Part shown: one piece after another, positions 47,601-59,945 of the stretch
Numbering within the stretch: the first letter of the stretch is position 1
Layout of the letters: each line of letters begins with the position of its first letter
From: Absidia repens
Lineage: Eukaryota > Mucoromycota > Mucoromycetes > Mucorales > Cunninghamellaceae
Assembly (NCBI GenBank): GCA_002105175.1
Contig: MCGE01000005.1
Span: forward strand, 806,001-870,000
Length of the DNA stretch: 64,000 bases
Direction of reading: 5' to 3'
The notes under the pieces: model-generated
The model's database searches: none
Seen by the model: the letters and a program-made list of their open reading frames with translations, nothing else
Told to the model about the DNA's origin: nothing
Translations under genes and position numbers: made by a program

Positions 47601-48262
47601 TGAAAAGGTAAGCTTTTTCTGGGGGAGGCGAGTCATGTTATTGTTACTCGAAGAAGGTTCTTCTAACAAATTAGTTTTATTTTGTTTAGGATTGGTATAT
47701 GGATGACCATTGATTGGTCTACAACGGAACAAGATTCATTGCTCATCCTCACTCCCTCACTTTAGAATTAACTATTTTACCTTATTGTTACATTAGTTTA
47801 GAAAATATCAGAATTAGGCATATCCCTCCACTGCTCTTATATATTTATTTGTTTATTGTTGTACTGTTTTCTTCTTTAAATAAACGCCATTATACCACCA
47901 CAAATCTTCATGACTTAAAATTGCCATTTTAGCTATTATGATCTCCTGTGACAACACTACAATTTTGTATGTGTTTCAAAACTTTGCTTCAAACACCAAA
48001 TCAAACCTTCCCTCCCCCCTTTTTTCTAGACTCTTGGTATATCATAGTGTATCAGATTTTTTTTATCTCAACGTATAAATACGATCGTCGATTCAAGGGT
48101 CTTCCAACTCTTTCCCCCCCCCCTTGTATTTTAAAAACGAAGGGACTGATTTTTATTACTTCGTCTCAATTTTTTTCTTCACCAAAATTTTTTTATTATC
48201 TACTATCCCATTAAATATCTCCAAGTAAATTTTTGTTCTTCGATATTCCCTATAGTGATATA
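47601..48262. other. Gene-poor region
   Basis: AT-rich, with pyrimidine-rich segments (about 47870-48250). TATAAAT at 48074-48080 lies 183 bp before the ATG of the small gene at 48263. Nothing else supported. Confidence 0.4.
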
Positions 48263-48489
48263 ATGAAGGTAGAAATTGAAACCCCTCCCTCACTTAGAAT
48301 AATCTGCATTACTGACAATTTTTTCATAAAGGGAATATTCGACTATAGAAATAGCAAAATAATCACAGCTGAAGATTTAAGTGGCGCTCACTTACTTTTT
48401 ACCGATACCATGGCTACTATCCCACACCATTCTAATTCAATCAAGGTATATAAAAGAGAAATAAAGACACTCTACGGACTTGAATGTAA

Positions 48490-48535
<46 letters not shown>

Positions 48536-48575
48536 TTGACAGGTGAATGGTGAGGTCGATTCTTCTCAGAATTGA
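48263..48575 (+). CDS. Small hypothetical protein, 2 exons, 71 aa, T43 intron
   Basis: Not recognised. Exon 48263-48445 encodes MKVEIETPPSLRIICITDNF... and SKIITAEDLSGAHLLFTDTM (61 codons, phase 0). The intron 48446-48542 has a GTATAT donor, a run of 43 T (48492-48534) and the acceptor TTGACAG. The second exon encodes VNGEVDSSQN and TGA. The alternating hydrophobic pattern (SLRIICITDNFFIKGIF) suggests a small beta domain. A pyrimidine-rich leader precedes the ATG, as in other genes here. Support is the clean splice and the non-repetitive composition; no homology is claimed. Confidence 0.42.
48492..48534. repeat. Poly(T) run of 43
   Basis: The longest homopolymer in the window, placed as the pyrimidine tract of the intron above. 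Its length is prone to sequencing error. Confidence 0.95.
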
Positions 48576-49213
48576 CTGGATCCGTCATACATATTCAAAG
48601 TACATATGTAATCAATGTCACCTTCTAAAAAGTTTATACCCTTTCAATACCATTTTATTGTTTTATTATTAGAATATTGTATATTTAATTGTGTTTGTAA
48701 TGTCACTATTTAATCCTTTTGGATCAGGGTCTTTTTTATTTAATTTTTCTCTTTTTTTTTTACTGCCAATATCACAAGTTATGATTTACTATTTCACATC
48801 TTCTCCAGTTTGTTCTCTATGCACCCCACCCATCTATGTATCAATTTCCCTTTTACTGTATATCATATGAATGAAGTATTCATCTTCTTTTTTTTTTAAT
48901 GCACAACTGTTTTTATATATTTGTCCCTCTATGCCATCAATAAAGATGAATCTAAGAATTCTATGCAAACCACCACTTTTTTTGGTCATACACATATAAC
49001 AATTACTAACAAATCACACTCCATTTATTGATCTATTCTCTACTCACACATCCAGCATAAAATCCCGCTGACTGCATTTTTAGCACAGAGGTTGAAAAGT
49101 AACGGGTCACATTCTTACTCTATTTTAAAAGGGTATCATAAAAAAAGAGCCTAAACCGCATAAAAAATAGTGACAGATAACTACAAGTGATTAAAACATG
49201 GAGAAGTAAAAAA
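48576..49213. other. Gene-poor region
   Basis: AT-rich 3' flank. ATCAATAAAG near 48937 is a possible poly(A) signal. AAATCCCGC occurs near 49060. No gene. Confidence 0.45.
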
Positions 49214-49610
49214 AATAGAATTTTATTTCAATATAGCCATTTGTATACTAATAGAACTATCACTATTATATCTAATCTATGGGGTGTATCTGTTTCTACA
49301 TGGTGCCATAGAAGCCATATTGACCCAAGCCGTCAAGTTTTTGAAGCATAAATATATAGAGCATCACCTAGCAAAAAGCAGTTCATCATAAAGCAATTTG
49401 AATGTTCGTAAATCCTTATCCAAAATGAAAGGATTTCCCCATGTACTTTGTCACGTCCTTTTGCAAAACCCTCTAAATCTAATAAAAAATCCCACTCCAT
49501 GAACACCAGACCCTCGGAGGATATCAACTGGGAAAAAAAGGAGAAGAAAAAAGAAAGAAAATTAGAAAACCACGACCTTAAAATATTCAATTGAAATCCC
49601 GCTTTTTCAG
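49214..49610 (-). repeat. Dispersed repeat family, copy 4 (diverged, sense -)
   Basis: The core matches (ATCCAAAATGAAAGGATTTCCCC at about 49418-49440 on +, then a GTCACGTCC...AAAACCCTCTAAATCTA block), but flanks are diverged. The CACGTG box is not conserved: ATTCA is followed by ATTGAAATCCCGC near 49588-49602. A TTATTTCA/ATAAAAT-type end is at the left edge. It looks like an older or truncated copy. Confidence 0.6.
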
Positions 49611-50181
49611 TCAGAGCAATTTTTACTGCTGCTCCGAGGTGCCATTTTTGACCCGCACCTAAAAAGTCAAAAACCTAATATCAATAACATCAAAACATGG
49701 ACAAAAAAAAACAAATGGGTGATAAAGGCGCATGGTTTTTTTTTTTAAAAAAAAAGAGGATATCATATAGTACTGTTTTGTAAAATATGATGGTGTTTTT
49801 CCTTTATTTTAAAATGATTATTATCAGCTACCTATTTATGGACAAAACACAATGGCAAACAACTGTTGACAAAATCAAACAAAATCAAATATATATAAGA
49901 TTGATAATGAAATGGTCTTTATTAAAAAAAAAAAGTGCAAGTGGATATCGAAATCCATCCTAGCTACAAAATGTAGGAAGGTCCTCTGTGTATGATTCTG
50001 TGTGTTCTATAACTACAAAACATATCAAGTCCTTTTCAAATGATTCTAAGTGACTTTAACTGCATCCCAAAAGTAACCAAGATACAATAACAGAATAATG
50101 ACATGATAATAGCGATATCGACTTTATTAACAATACAAAAAAAATATGCAATCTATGCTAGATAAAATAACTACAATCTAA
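49611..50181. other. Gene-poor region
   Basis: AT-rich 3' flank of the Slh1 gene; contains A-runs near 49747 and 49924. Nothing supported. Confidence 0.45.
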
Positions 50182-53100
50182 CTACTCAATTCTAGTTTCA
50201 AAATCAATATCGTATTGCTGATCCAGACCTTGATAGCCATCACTGATCAAAAAGAGTGTATACTGTTGCTTACCAAGACGTTCGGGAGTATCAAAATTCA
50301 ATACACTATTGGCTTTGTTCGTCAAGGTTTCGTTGGGTCCATTTCGCATGCTGATTCGCTTCATCGCCAAAAGTTCATCCATATTTGCATCGCCAAGAAT
50401 CATCCACCATGATTCGTATTGAGGTTTGGGGAACATTGGGGCATATATTCTTCCATCTTGACGTTGCTGTTGTTGTTTGCCGTTCGACCGGATACTTCGT
50501 CTAGTTAATTCCACATGAAGCTTGTATTCACTTTCGGGTATCAAATAAGGTTTCTTTGTTTCGATCTTTGTTTTTATGTCCATCACCGGCATTTTTGACA
50601 TCACCCTGCCGATCTGTATTATGATAAAAATTATTAATAAATTATCTTCACTTTTATACATCACCTATTCATTTGTCCTTACCTCATCTACGGCACCAGA
50701 GTTCAGATCCTTGATGTTTTTGAAGATCGTTTTGATTTGTTGGTCTGTATATTGGGTCAGTTCCGCCAAGCATCGAATAGGTTTACCCTAATTAATTAAA
50801 TAAAAAGCAGTTGAGTAAGGGTTGATTTAACGGTCCCTTTGCAGTTACATACCTTGAATTTGAGATGTCGAAGCATGTGAGGTTCCATATGTGGTAAGTT
50901 GAGAAGGGTTGATTCATCCGACCACCGAGCTTGCTTGATACACTGTAAAGTGTTCATGATATTCAAACATATCGTCAAATAACCTGCATTGGCAGCAACG
51001 TCGATCATAGCCTATAATAAAACAAGATAATTTTAGTTCGTGCATCCACGTCCTTCTTTTTTCTATGTTTACCTGACAAAATCGAATAGCAGAATCCAAC
51101 ACAGTGATTTGGTCAGTGATATAATCCGATATAGGCAATTCCAGACGAGATATGTGAGCTTGCGTGAGGACAAACGCTTTGACGTGCGGCGAAATATAGT
51201 TTCTTGTCGACTTGACCTTGAAAGGAACATGTTTTTCAATTTCTTGGTTCAGCAAATCTTCATTACACCGTGCAGGCAGCTCTTCATATTCAGGCACATG
51301 TCCCAAGATTTCCAGAATAGTCCCCATATCCAAGCCAGTTGATTTTTGTTGTTCAATTTGATCATGGAAGTGGCGCACAGTTTGATGTCGAAGATAATAG
51401 TAGGACGCAATTTTACCAGCTACAGTAGGAACCAATTCAAAGCCATCTTCAATTTCCAAGCAACCAGATGCAGACAACCGTTCAGAAACATCATTAATCA
51501 TGTTTGTCAAGAAGTTGTCCACGCCGTTTTGTGTTAGATCATCCAAGCCATAATATGTAGGATTTTGTTGAAGTCGTCTATAGAAATATGTCCATGTCAA
51601 ATAATCCAAAGCATCCTGTTTTGAAGTAATAGTTCCACTGATGATTTCGGCGTTGATATGATCGTCCATGTACTTATGCAAGCTTGACTCCACGGGGAAG
51701 GGTTCATGCAAAAACTTCTTCAAAAAATTCTTTTTGCTGTCTTGGACGAATACCCGTGCAATACCAGTGTTGTCGAATTGCGGCCGACCAGCACGTCCCA
51801 TCATCTGTAGCACATCCGTAATTGGGTAATCCACATAGCGACCAACCTTGTAGTTGTAAAATTCAGTTCCCTTGATCACCACCAAATGAGCAGGAAGATT
51901 GACACCCCACGCCAAAGTACTAGTTGCGATCAATATTTGAATTTTGAGTCCCAAATACAATTCTTCTACAATCTTGCGGTCATCTTCAGTCAGCCCAGCA
52001 TGATGGAGACCAATACCAAAAGCAAGAGACATACGCAATGATTCATCATGAACGCGGTCCAAAAGTAGTTCCATTTCCATGTCATCCATGTGTAGCCATT
52101 GTCGAGGATTGTCTTCCATACCACAGTAAGCTATGAGATCTTGTGCGGTTAATCTTGTCTGTCGTCGTGAAGACACAAATACAATCACAGGTTGGGTGGG
52201 CGAGTGGGTTTTGATTGCTGCGTAGGTCGGTTTGTTCATTGTAGCCATTCTTGGACAATAATGTTTACCAGGGAACCCATCGATATATATTTCCAAAGGT
52301 ACAGGACGTACAGAGTGACGGAAATTGAATAAGCCAACCTTGTCTATGCCAAGCCAGTCAGCCAAATCAATAGCATTCGCCAATGCGGTCGATAATCCCA
52401 CAATACGAATTTTGCGTTCCAACTGGGATCCAATGTAGTTCATTCTCGAAACAATCACTTCCAAAATAGGTCCACGATCTCCACCGAGCAAATGAATTTC
52501 ATCAATGATCACGCATGATACCTGCCGGACATAGCTTCGGGTTTGCCAACTACGACTAATACCGTCCCATTTTTCAGGTGTTGTGATGATAATATCAGCT
52601 GCTTCAATTGTCTTGAGATCAGGGGTCACATCGCCCGTTAATTCCACCAGTTTTTTGTTCATCACCTTTGTCAATCGTTTGTTCCAATCGCCAACACGTT
52701 CCTTGACCAAAGCTTTCATAGGAGCAATATAAACTACTTTGGATCCTGGATGTTGTTTGAATGCCCACCACATCACCAATTCAGCAGCCACGGTTTTACC
52801 AGAACCAGTGGGAGCACCAACCAATGCATTATGAGGAGTGTTGTAGAGTGTGTGGAAGATTTGAGTCTGGACCGGATTAAAGTGAGTAAACCGTTGGGCG
52901 CAAATACCTTCCAAAACGTCATCCTGTAGCGCCGTGACCGGCAGTGGTTGTAAATCCAATAAATCGGTGTTTGGGGGGTAAAGTTGGGGTAAAATCAAAT
53001 GTTGAAATGAGACAGGCAAGACAGTTTCAGCACCCAACCAACGATCAGAGACAGCACGAATATAAATTTGATTTGGAAGAGGTTCCACCAGAGGCACAGT

Positions 53101-56100
53101 GAAGTTGATTTGGACAGGTTCTTCGCCCATTTGCTTTTTGTTGAGTAGAAAGTATTCAGAGTAATATATTTCCACATTTTCAGAGTCTTCAGCCCAAATC
53201 CACCAAGGTTCTACAGAGCCATGTACCTTGTCATTCCACATAAAATCAGGAGTAATAGTCAGATCCACATTTAGTACGTTGCGAGTCATTGGTGCAATAC
53301 GGGCTTCCAGTTGGAGCACAGGGAATTGATCGACGCATTTGGCAATTGACATACCCATACGCCTATGATGCACAAGTTCCCCAAGTTCGGATGGATCCAT
53401 ATCACGCATTTCTTCAATTGATACTTCGTGAGTCCGGTTTTCAAGCTTGTTGACAATGTCGACAGGAAGTCCCATTTGCTGTAAAGGATGCTGGAAGGTC
53501 CATAATCGTTTTTCAATGGCTTTGTTGATTGAGAGAAGAATAGACGCTGTAGGCCCCCAGTTTCGATTGAGAGCGATTTCAAAGAGCGACCTGGCAATAC
53601 GTCCAGCATTTTGAGCGACATAAGCACAATCCGACACCAAAGCAAAATCTTCAATGTAAGCGTTTGAGATATAAGATTGAAGTAAAATGTTGACTTTTCC
53701 AGGAGTCGAATCCGTTCCACCCTAATGAATTCAGTAGAAATACATATATATGAATACTGCAAAAATCTATTGATGTCCTGGTCATTTCATTTCCCATAAA
53801 ATTCATGCTTACCTTGATATCACATGCGCATTGTCGATCGAGTAGCCCTTTTAATTCCTTGTGTTCCGTATCCGAGCCTTGATGTTGTCAAATTCAGAAC
53901 TCATACTCATCATGGAAAGGACGTCCGCTTCAGTCATTCGAGGTTTCATGAGTTGGTTGAAAATTTCAATACTTGTGTGCTTGATATAAAAGTTGGACGC
54001 AATACGACCAAGATCCTTTGGAGTGAGATAACCAGTTGTTTGATCGAATATAATCATTTGACAACGCGCAAGTCGTTCAGCAGCCATAGTGATAATTTCG
54101 TGTCGTTTTCTTCCCAACAGTGGATCTTCAGCTGGTTCAGAGTGGTCCATTCCATATATAAAAGGATTGCGTTTCATGCGCACATAAAGATAGGTATAAC
54201 TAAGCCATGTCACTGCTTCATCTACATTCGTCACCGTTCCCAAAGAGATTTCCGCATTCAAGTTATCGACAATATGTTCAATAAACCTTTTAAAAAATGT
54301 CAGTCAGCGAAGATATACTTATATAAATGCTCAGCTTGTATATTAACATGTACTTACTTGGATTCAATGGGATGTTGCTGAGTGATAGCAGATATGTAAT
54401 GCCCAAGACGGTCATGAGTAGTAAGAATATAGCCAACACCATGAGTTTCATACTAAAACACAAAAGAACAATAAAAAGTCAATTCAACACTTGGATTAAA
54501 AGCACTTTTAGTCCACCAAATTACCTGAGGGCGACCGGCACGACCAAAAATTTGAAGCACATCTAATATAGAAAGGTCCACAAAGCTACCTTTTTGCGAA
54601 TCATAGACTTGCGTACCCTTGATTACGACGGCGTAAGCTGGCAAATTCACACCCCAAGCAAGAGTAGCGGTACAGCAGAGAACCTTGTTTAGGCCAAAAA
54701 AAAATAATATTAGCATATAATATATATAAGCATCATCAAAAATTATTGATTTCATATCACTTACCTTTAAGACACCATCAGCAAACATTCTTTCAGTCAA
54801 GGTTCGATCTGATCGAAGCATACCAGCATGATGAATGCCAAAACCAGAGGAGAAGAGTTCTTTCAGTTCCTTGTTTCGAGATTTAGATACATCGCGTTTG
54901 TAATTGGTATATTTGGGCTCCTGGGAGCAGTCAAAGTAATCTAAAAAGAGACGTCATTAGAATAATTTGTTGATTTTATTTCCATTACTAATTTACCTTG
55001 AAGTCCTTCGTTGAGCACCTCTTCCCGGAGCATTTGTGAAGTCTTGACGGTTTCCTTTCGAGCATGTACAAACACCATAACTTGATGGCCCTCCTGCACC
55101 AGATCAGATACCTTGTCAAAGCACGCCCTGTTCATTCGTTCATTAGATTGAATAGAATTCGCCTTGCCCTTGACACCAATAAAGTGTTGTTCTAAAGGAA
55201 CAGGTCGGAAACCACTATCAAAGAAGAAGAGACCTTGATAAGGGTTCACCCTAATTACAGAGATAGAAAAAAAATTAGTATCCTGTGTGTATGATATAAT
55301 ATGAGATATAATGATGTGTTGTGCCAATGAAGGTACTTACCGAAGGAAGGACGCCACATCTAAATAGTTAGGTAAAGTGGCAGATAACCCCACAATACGG
55401 ATCAACGATTGACTTGATTCCACCTATTGATACGTTGATCAAAAGTAGGGTCAGTTTCTCATTCTCTACTTCATTGTATCAAGTGTTACCTGTCGCAGAG
55501 TTCTTGCAATGATACTTTCGATAACAGCACCACGATCTTCATGCAAAAGATGAACTTCATCGATAATTAAGAGTTTGACTTTTTGAGCTAGTTCCACATC
55601 ACCAGTACTCTTGCGAGTAATAACATCCCATTTTTCCGGTGTGGTCACAATGAATTGGGTAGCCATGATTTCTGATTTTGTCAATTGCATGTCACCTACA
55701 GAACGGAAAAAAAAAAACATTAATGTTGGTAAAAATCAATCAGTGACGCTCGCTTTTCTTAACATTCATCACTTACCAGTCAATTCCCGTACAGAAATTC
55801 CAGCGAATTTGAGTCTCTTGCCCATTTTTTCAACAATTTCCGCAGCCAAAGCTTTCATAGGAGCCACATAAACAACCTTGAAGTCATTTTTGGCCACATT
55901 GAAATTAATATCAGTTGAGCCTTTAACAGGAGGCGGATCACAAAACTGAGATATACATCGAAGGACAGTCAACATCGCCACATCAGTTTTACCCTAATTG
56001 CACAGGAATAAGAATATAGTGAGTTTTCATATATATATAACAATGGTAAAAAAAAAAAAAACTTACAGCACCGGTAGGAGCACACACCAGCATATTTTCA

Positions 56101-57801
56101 TTTGTTTCGTATGCTACTGGGTAGACAATTGATTGTACACGATTCAAAGTCTCATAAGCCTAAAATATATGTGAACAGTAAGCTTTCGCCAGTTCCTTTC
56201 TCCAGCCCCCACCCCTGCAATCCATTACCTTGAATGCACCGCCAGCCAAGTTGTCCAGTTCATCAATCTTGATTCTACGTTCACCAGCACGAATGGGTGC
56301 TTGCTTCGGTACAGGGATGGTTGTTTCCTCGTAATCGTTGAATTCTTCTCGTACGGTACCAGCTGGTAAGGCGTATTTTGTACCAAACATAGACAATGTG
56401 CTTCCTGACTTGGTTGACTGAAAGACGTGCGGATACTGTTCTTCTTTTTTGCTCTATCATTCAAATATATAATACAATTCAGTAAGGCTGTTTTCAAAAC
56501 TTCATTGGTATGTCAAAACATCTTACTCGATAATTGGAGCTAAAAAGTGGTCCTTGACTGGCAGCCAATAATTCATCTTCACGTGCTTGTCTGAGGTCCA
56601 TACCATCAAGTCCAAGAATACTAAGAGACAAAGCATTTTCATCCTCTACGCAATAGAAAAAAACGGTGTATTAGCATTTGAATATACGAAGAGATGAGAA
56701 ATAGATTATTATTATTTTACCTTGATCTTTATGTTTCGTTTTGAATGCCTTCTTCTGTTCTTTGCGTTGTTGCTTTCGTTTCCGTAGTTCTTCTTCCGAT
56801 TGGACACTAATCTGAGTACCATATACAGGATTCAGAATCGAGTTGTTGGTTTGTTGGTGCTGCTTGTGCTTTGGTTGAGAGATGTGTTCAGACTAGTTAA
56901 AAACACAAATCAAGTCGTAAGTGATATGTCCAAAAAACGAAGATATTACAATGCGTTTCGTTTTACCATATTCATAATGTTGTTCACAAGCTTTGATCGA
57001 TTCGTGATAAGCACTGCAATAAGATCCAAACTATCAAATCCAAGCAAATCCACAAGTGTAGCTTGAATACTATCATCTACGTCATCAAAACAATGCGATA
57101 TATGGTCAAAACCTGCATACGTGATATCTAGTTTTTCAGCTTACCACTGCCATCAGACCGGAGGACAGTAAACATATCCGCGCATAATTGTGGTGCAGAT
57201 AATCCAATGTTTTCATGGGTGCTCACATATTCACGAGATTGTCTAAACGAAGCAAAGGTAAGTTTTATCATGCACTTCTTTACCTGTAGCTTATTTCTTC
57301 AACCTACTTCAGCAACCAATCACGATCATAAACATCAGCCAGTATGGTAGATCCTGAATCCTGGAGTGCCTGGGTAACTTGTGTGGTATCAACACTGACT
57401 TTGGTGGAAGGCACATTCTGCAATTGGTCAAAATCATACCAGGTGTTAATAGGAGGATGGAATGGAATGTCCTGACCAAAATCTAACAAGAACATTTGAA
57501 TGAGTATTCGAGTTTCAGACAATTTTTGAACAACGTCGAAGCCAGTTTTGTGTATTTTTTTTTTTTTTTGTTACTCACTTGTATTCGTTTTTGTTCCAAT
57601 ATCATCAGATTGCTGCTCAACGAGCTTGCAAAAGGCGTCCACAGTCTCCTTGTCATCAGAAGACACAACAGGCGTATCCGAAATGAAAAACCGTGAAGCT
57701 GCAGCACTGGCTTTTTTTTTTCCTTTCGAGGACGTGTCAATTGTTGTTGTAGATATCAGTTGTTGTAGCAAGGCACTAAATGGAGTTGACTGCGTCACCA
57801 T
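50182..57801 (-). CDS. SLH1: ASCC3/Slh1-type tandem Ski2-like helicase, 20 exons, one frame break
   Basis: RQT-complex helicase that splits collided ribosomes. Exons: 57801-57579, 57482-57308, 57242-57145, 57112-56967, 56892-56721, 56645-56527, 56453-56229, 56159-56067, 55993-55777, 55695-55490, 55423-55341, 55250-54997, 54940-54765, 54683-54525, 54452-54358, 54286-53813, 53721-51073, 51011-50853, 50787-50683 and 50613-50182. About 2086 aa if one missing base is allowed. Cassette 1: CAPTGA+GKTDV (Walker A split by an intron), TTPEKWD, DEVHLL, GRAGRPQ, then Sec63 unit. Cassette 2: [61 protein letters not shown] (the PVESSL block typical of ASCC3 rather than Brr2). The N-terminal [20 protein letters not shown] also favours ASCC3. 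In exon 16 near 53872 the frame jumps by one base (KARIR then [12 protein letters not shown]); read literally it ends at TAA. Confidence 0.93.
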
Positions 57802-57948
57802 GATAATAGTAAGAAAGAAAACAAAAAAAAAAGAAAAAAGAAAAATGGGTTGTAAAATAAAAGAAAGAGGTTGGTTAACGAGAAGTGCAATTTTTTTTTA
57901 TGTTTTCAAAAAAAAAACTGCGGAAGCGGAACGTTAAATTCGCTAAAT
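57802..57948. other. Short gap, Slh1 promoter / ureG relic 3' end
   Basis: Fewer than 150 bp, A-rich. The Slh1 promoter must overlap the ureG relic. Confidence 0.5.
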
Positions 57949-59013
57949 TTATTCATTCATCCACAGTAAGACCCATGGTTCCATTTTGATTTCAAAACTG
58001 TTGTCTCCTTGCACTAGATAGATAAATAAATAAACATAAGTTTCATAGCGCCTCAAATTCATCAATGATTGATATAGTTTTGTTTTCCATATTTTACTCA
58101 CATTTCTAGCTAGCGCATCCAAAACAACACCAACACTCTCCGCCAATCGGTTTTGCTGACACCCAGGACGCCGCCCTGACTGATAGCCGGGACCAAATGC
58201 CGCTTGCCCGCCTTTCGGAGACGTTATATCGCAAACTGTCGCATCAATCACATGGATGAGATAGTCGGCTATATGGAAAGAAGATAAATTAGATAAAAAG
58301 AAATATTGACTTACTATCATTATCGTTAATCAGCATTCATTACCAAATTCCCGACTATGATTACCAAAAATAATGTTGGAGAGCTTTTTTTTTTTTGAAG
58401 AAGAAGAAGAATAAGAAAGTCAATCATCAGCTGTACAAAAAAGTGCACTCATCGTTTTATTACCTATAGCTGGGAGCAAGGTTCTCTCCATTAAATTCAA
58501 CAAAAAATAATTGTCTGTGAAATTTCGCATGGACGTCTCAAGTTCGTTGATGTTCGCCGACACGTTTTCACTACAGTATAAAATAAATAAATAGGCATGA
58601 TATCATATGTTAGACAAGAAGGCAACTAGCATCGCAGTTCAACTAATTATTACTTACACCATGAGAATATCCTCCAGTTTCAATAGAAGTGGTACTTCCT
58701 TTGTGGAGAGTTTTGTTTCGAACTAACAATTTAATATCTTCTTTGATAAAAATATCGTCGGTGACAGAGGCAATAGAGTAAATGCCTGGTAACCGTTGTC
58801 ATATATCAAATTTTTCAAACAATTTTTTCTGAATCAACTGGATTTTACCAAAGGTAAGAAAAAAAAAGGCAATTACGTACAACCTTCTCCTTTGCTATTG
58901 TTGTGTGCTATATCTTTACCTATAGTAAAAGGACCGTTCAGTCCAATCACAGTTTCGGTATTCAGTCTTAGGAAGCTCTGCATAGTGACTAAGTTCTGTA
59001 TGCTATTGACCAT
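57949..59013 (-). pseudogene. ureG: Decayed urease accessory GTPase gene (ureG relic)
   Basis: UreG is the GTPase that delivers nickel to urease. From ATG 59013 the - strand reads VIGLNGPFTIGKD where UreG has its P-loop (GGPVGSGKT), then YSIASVTDDIFIKEDIKLLV (family: Y-S-x-A-x-VTNDIFTKED), then IETGGYSHG where UreG has ETGGCPH; the Cys-Pro of the nickel-binding motif is gone. Next ENVSANINELETSMRNF matches REDIS-N---LE, HSREFADYLIHVIDA matches FSRELADYIIYVIDV, then SPKGG and, out of frame, SKTD for the NKTD guanine motif. Splice-like borders remain (GTAAGT near 58652, AG near 58571, GTAATG near 58353, AG near 58270). The reading frame changes at least twice and the middle segment has an intron junction that gives a stop. 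Loss of P-loop, CPH and NKTD plus frame breaks indicate a non-functional copy. It lies about 2.6 kb upstream of urease, divergently oriented. Confidence 0.75.
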
Positions 59014-59290
59014 GGCTGGGATCGTAGCAATGTATGTTTATGCGTGTGACTGTATTGATCTTGAATGAAGTTGTAGGATTTGCAACAAGTGTATTAGAGA
59101 TTTTGCCTTCAAAGCAAAGCAAGAACTGCCATATATAGTAGTAAAAATCAAAGTCTTCCCGCTAGTCTCTTGGTCTTTATATGGGGCTGATCATATTGGG
59201 TGAACTAGAAAGTTAATATTTGGTAGGGCAATCACAAACAGTTACAATAGCAATATTTTCACTATTTGATGGTACATAGGTTGTTTAATA
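59014..59290. other. Short unassigned stretch
   Basis: Between the ureG relic and repeat copy 5. No feature recognised. Confidence 0.4.
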
Positions 59291-59945
59291 AAGATATATA
59301 TTTTATTGAAGCATATTGATAAATAATAAAGCTAGAGGGGCGATCATTGTAACAAGAGTTCCAATGGAAAGATCAGTAAGAGAAAGCATGAGTGAGACTA
59401 AAGCGAGATCTGAAGAATGGTCAACACTAATCTAAAGGGACTATTGTAAAAGGAGAGCAAACTATCGTATGTATAGTGTAATACAATTAAAGGAAGAAAA
59501 AGACTAAAGAAGCATATTTTATTGAAACATCATAATGGTGGAAACACTGGTATGAAAAGGTGATGTCGATAAAAACGGGATCTATTACACAAGACATGAG
59601 AGAGACTAATGGGACATTTTTCATTAAAAAGGAAGTAAAAAGAGACATGTTTTATTTAGAGATAAGGACAAGCTAACACTGAAGTAAGCTAATGAAGGCT
59701 CCAAAAATTCAACTAATGGTGCCTTCAGATCATAGATCCAAAATGAAAGGGTTTCCCCATCAATTTTATAATCCCTATTCTAAAACCCCGTCTAATCTAG
59801 TCCTGACACTGATCCAAGTTTAGCATAATCCCATAGATGTTGAATGGTGAAGAAAAAATGAAGGAGAAAAAATGGAAAGAAAAAGAGAGGGTGAGAAAAA
59901 AAAAAGAAGGGAGTAAATAAAATATTCACGTGGGCGGAATTTTAA
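59291..59945 (-). repeat. Dispersed repeat family, copy 5 (sense -)
   Basis: About 655 bp. CACGTG at 59927-59932 in GCCCACGTGAATATT, T/C-rich tract, core with TTTCATTTTGGATC near 59742, TTAGCTTACTTCAG near 59680, AATAAAACATGTCTC near 59647, the block GTCTCTCTCATGTCTTG on the sense strand near 59590, and a second AATAAAATATATA-type end at the left edge. It matches copies 2 and 3 over the full length. Confidence 0.8.

Noticed and set aside
48446..48553. Continuation of the small ORF through the T43 run as a Phe tract
   Set aside because: A poly-Phe tail of over ten residues is implausible; a GT-AG intron covering the run gives a better model.
50182..57801. Identification as Brr2 (U5 snRNP helicase) instead of ASCC3/Slh1
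   Set aside because: Blocks such as [26 protein letters not shown] and DHINAEI match ASCC3; the Brr2-specific N-terminal domain is not present.
58658..58720. A second, convincing-looking frame (KLSTKEVPLLLKLEDIL) in the ureG relic
   Set aside because: It joins the next block in phase, but the other frame of the same bases matches UreG (IKEDIKLLVRN through ETGG), so the resemblance is chance and the region is best read as a pseudogene with frame breaks.
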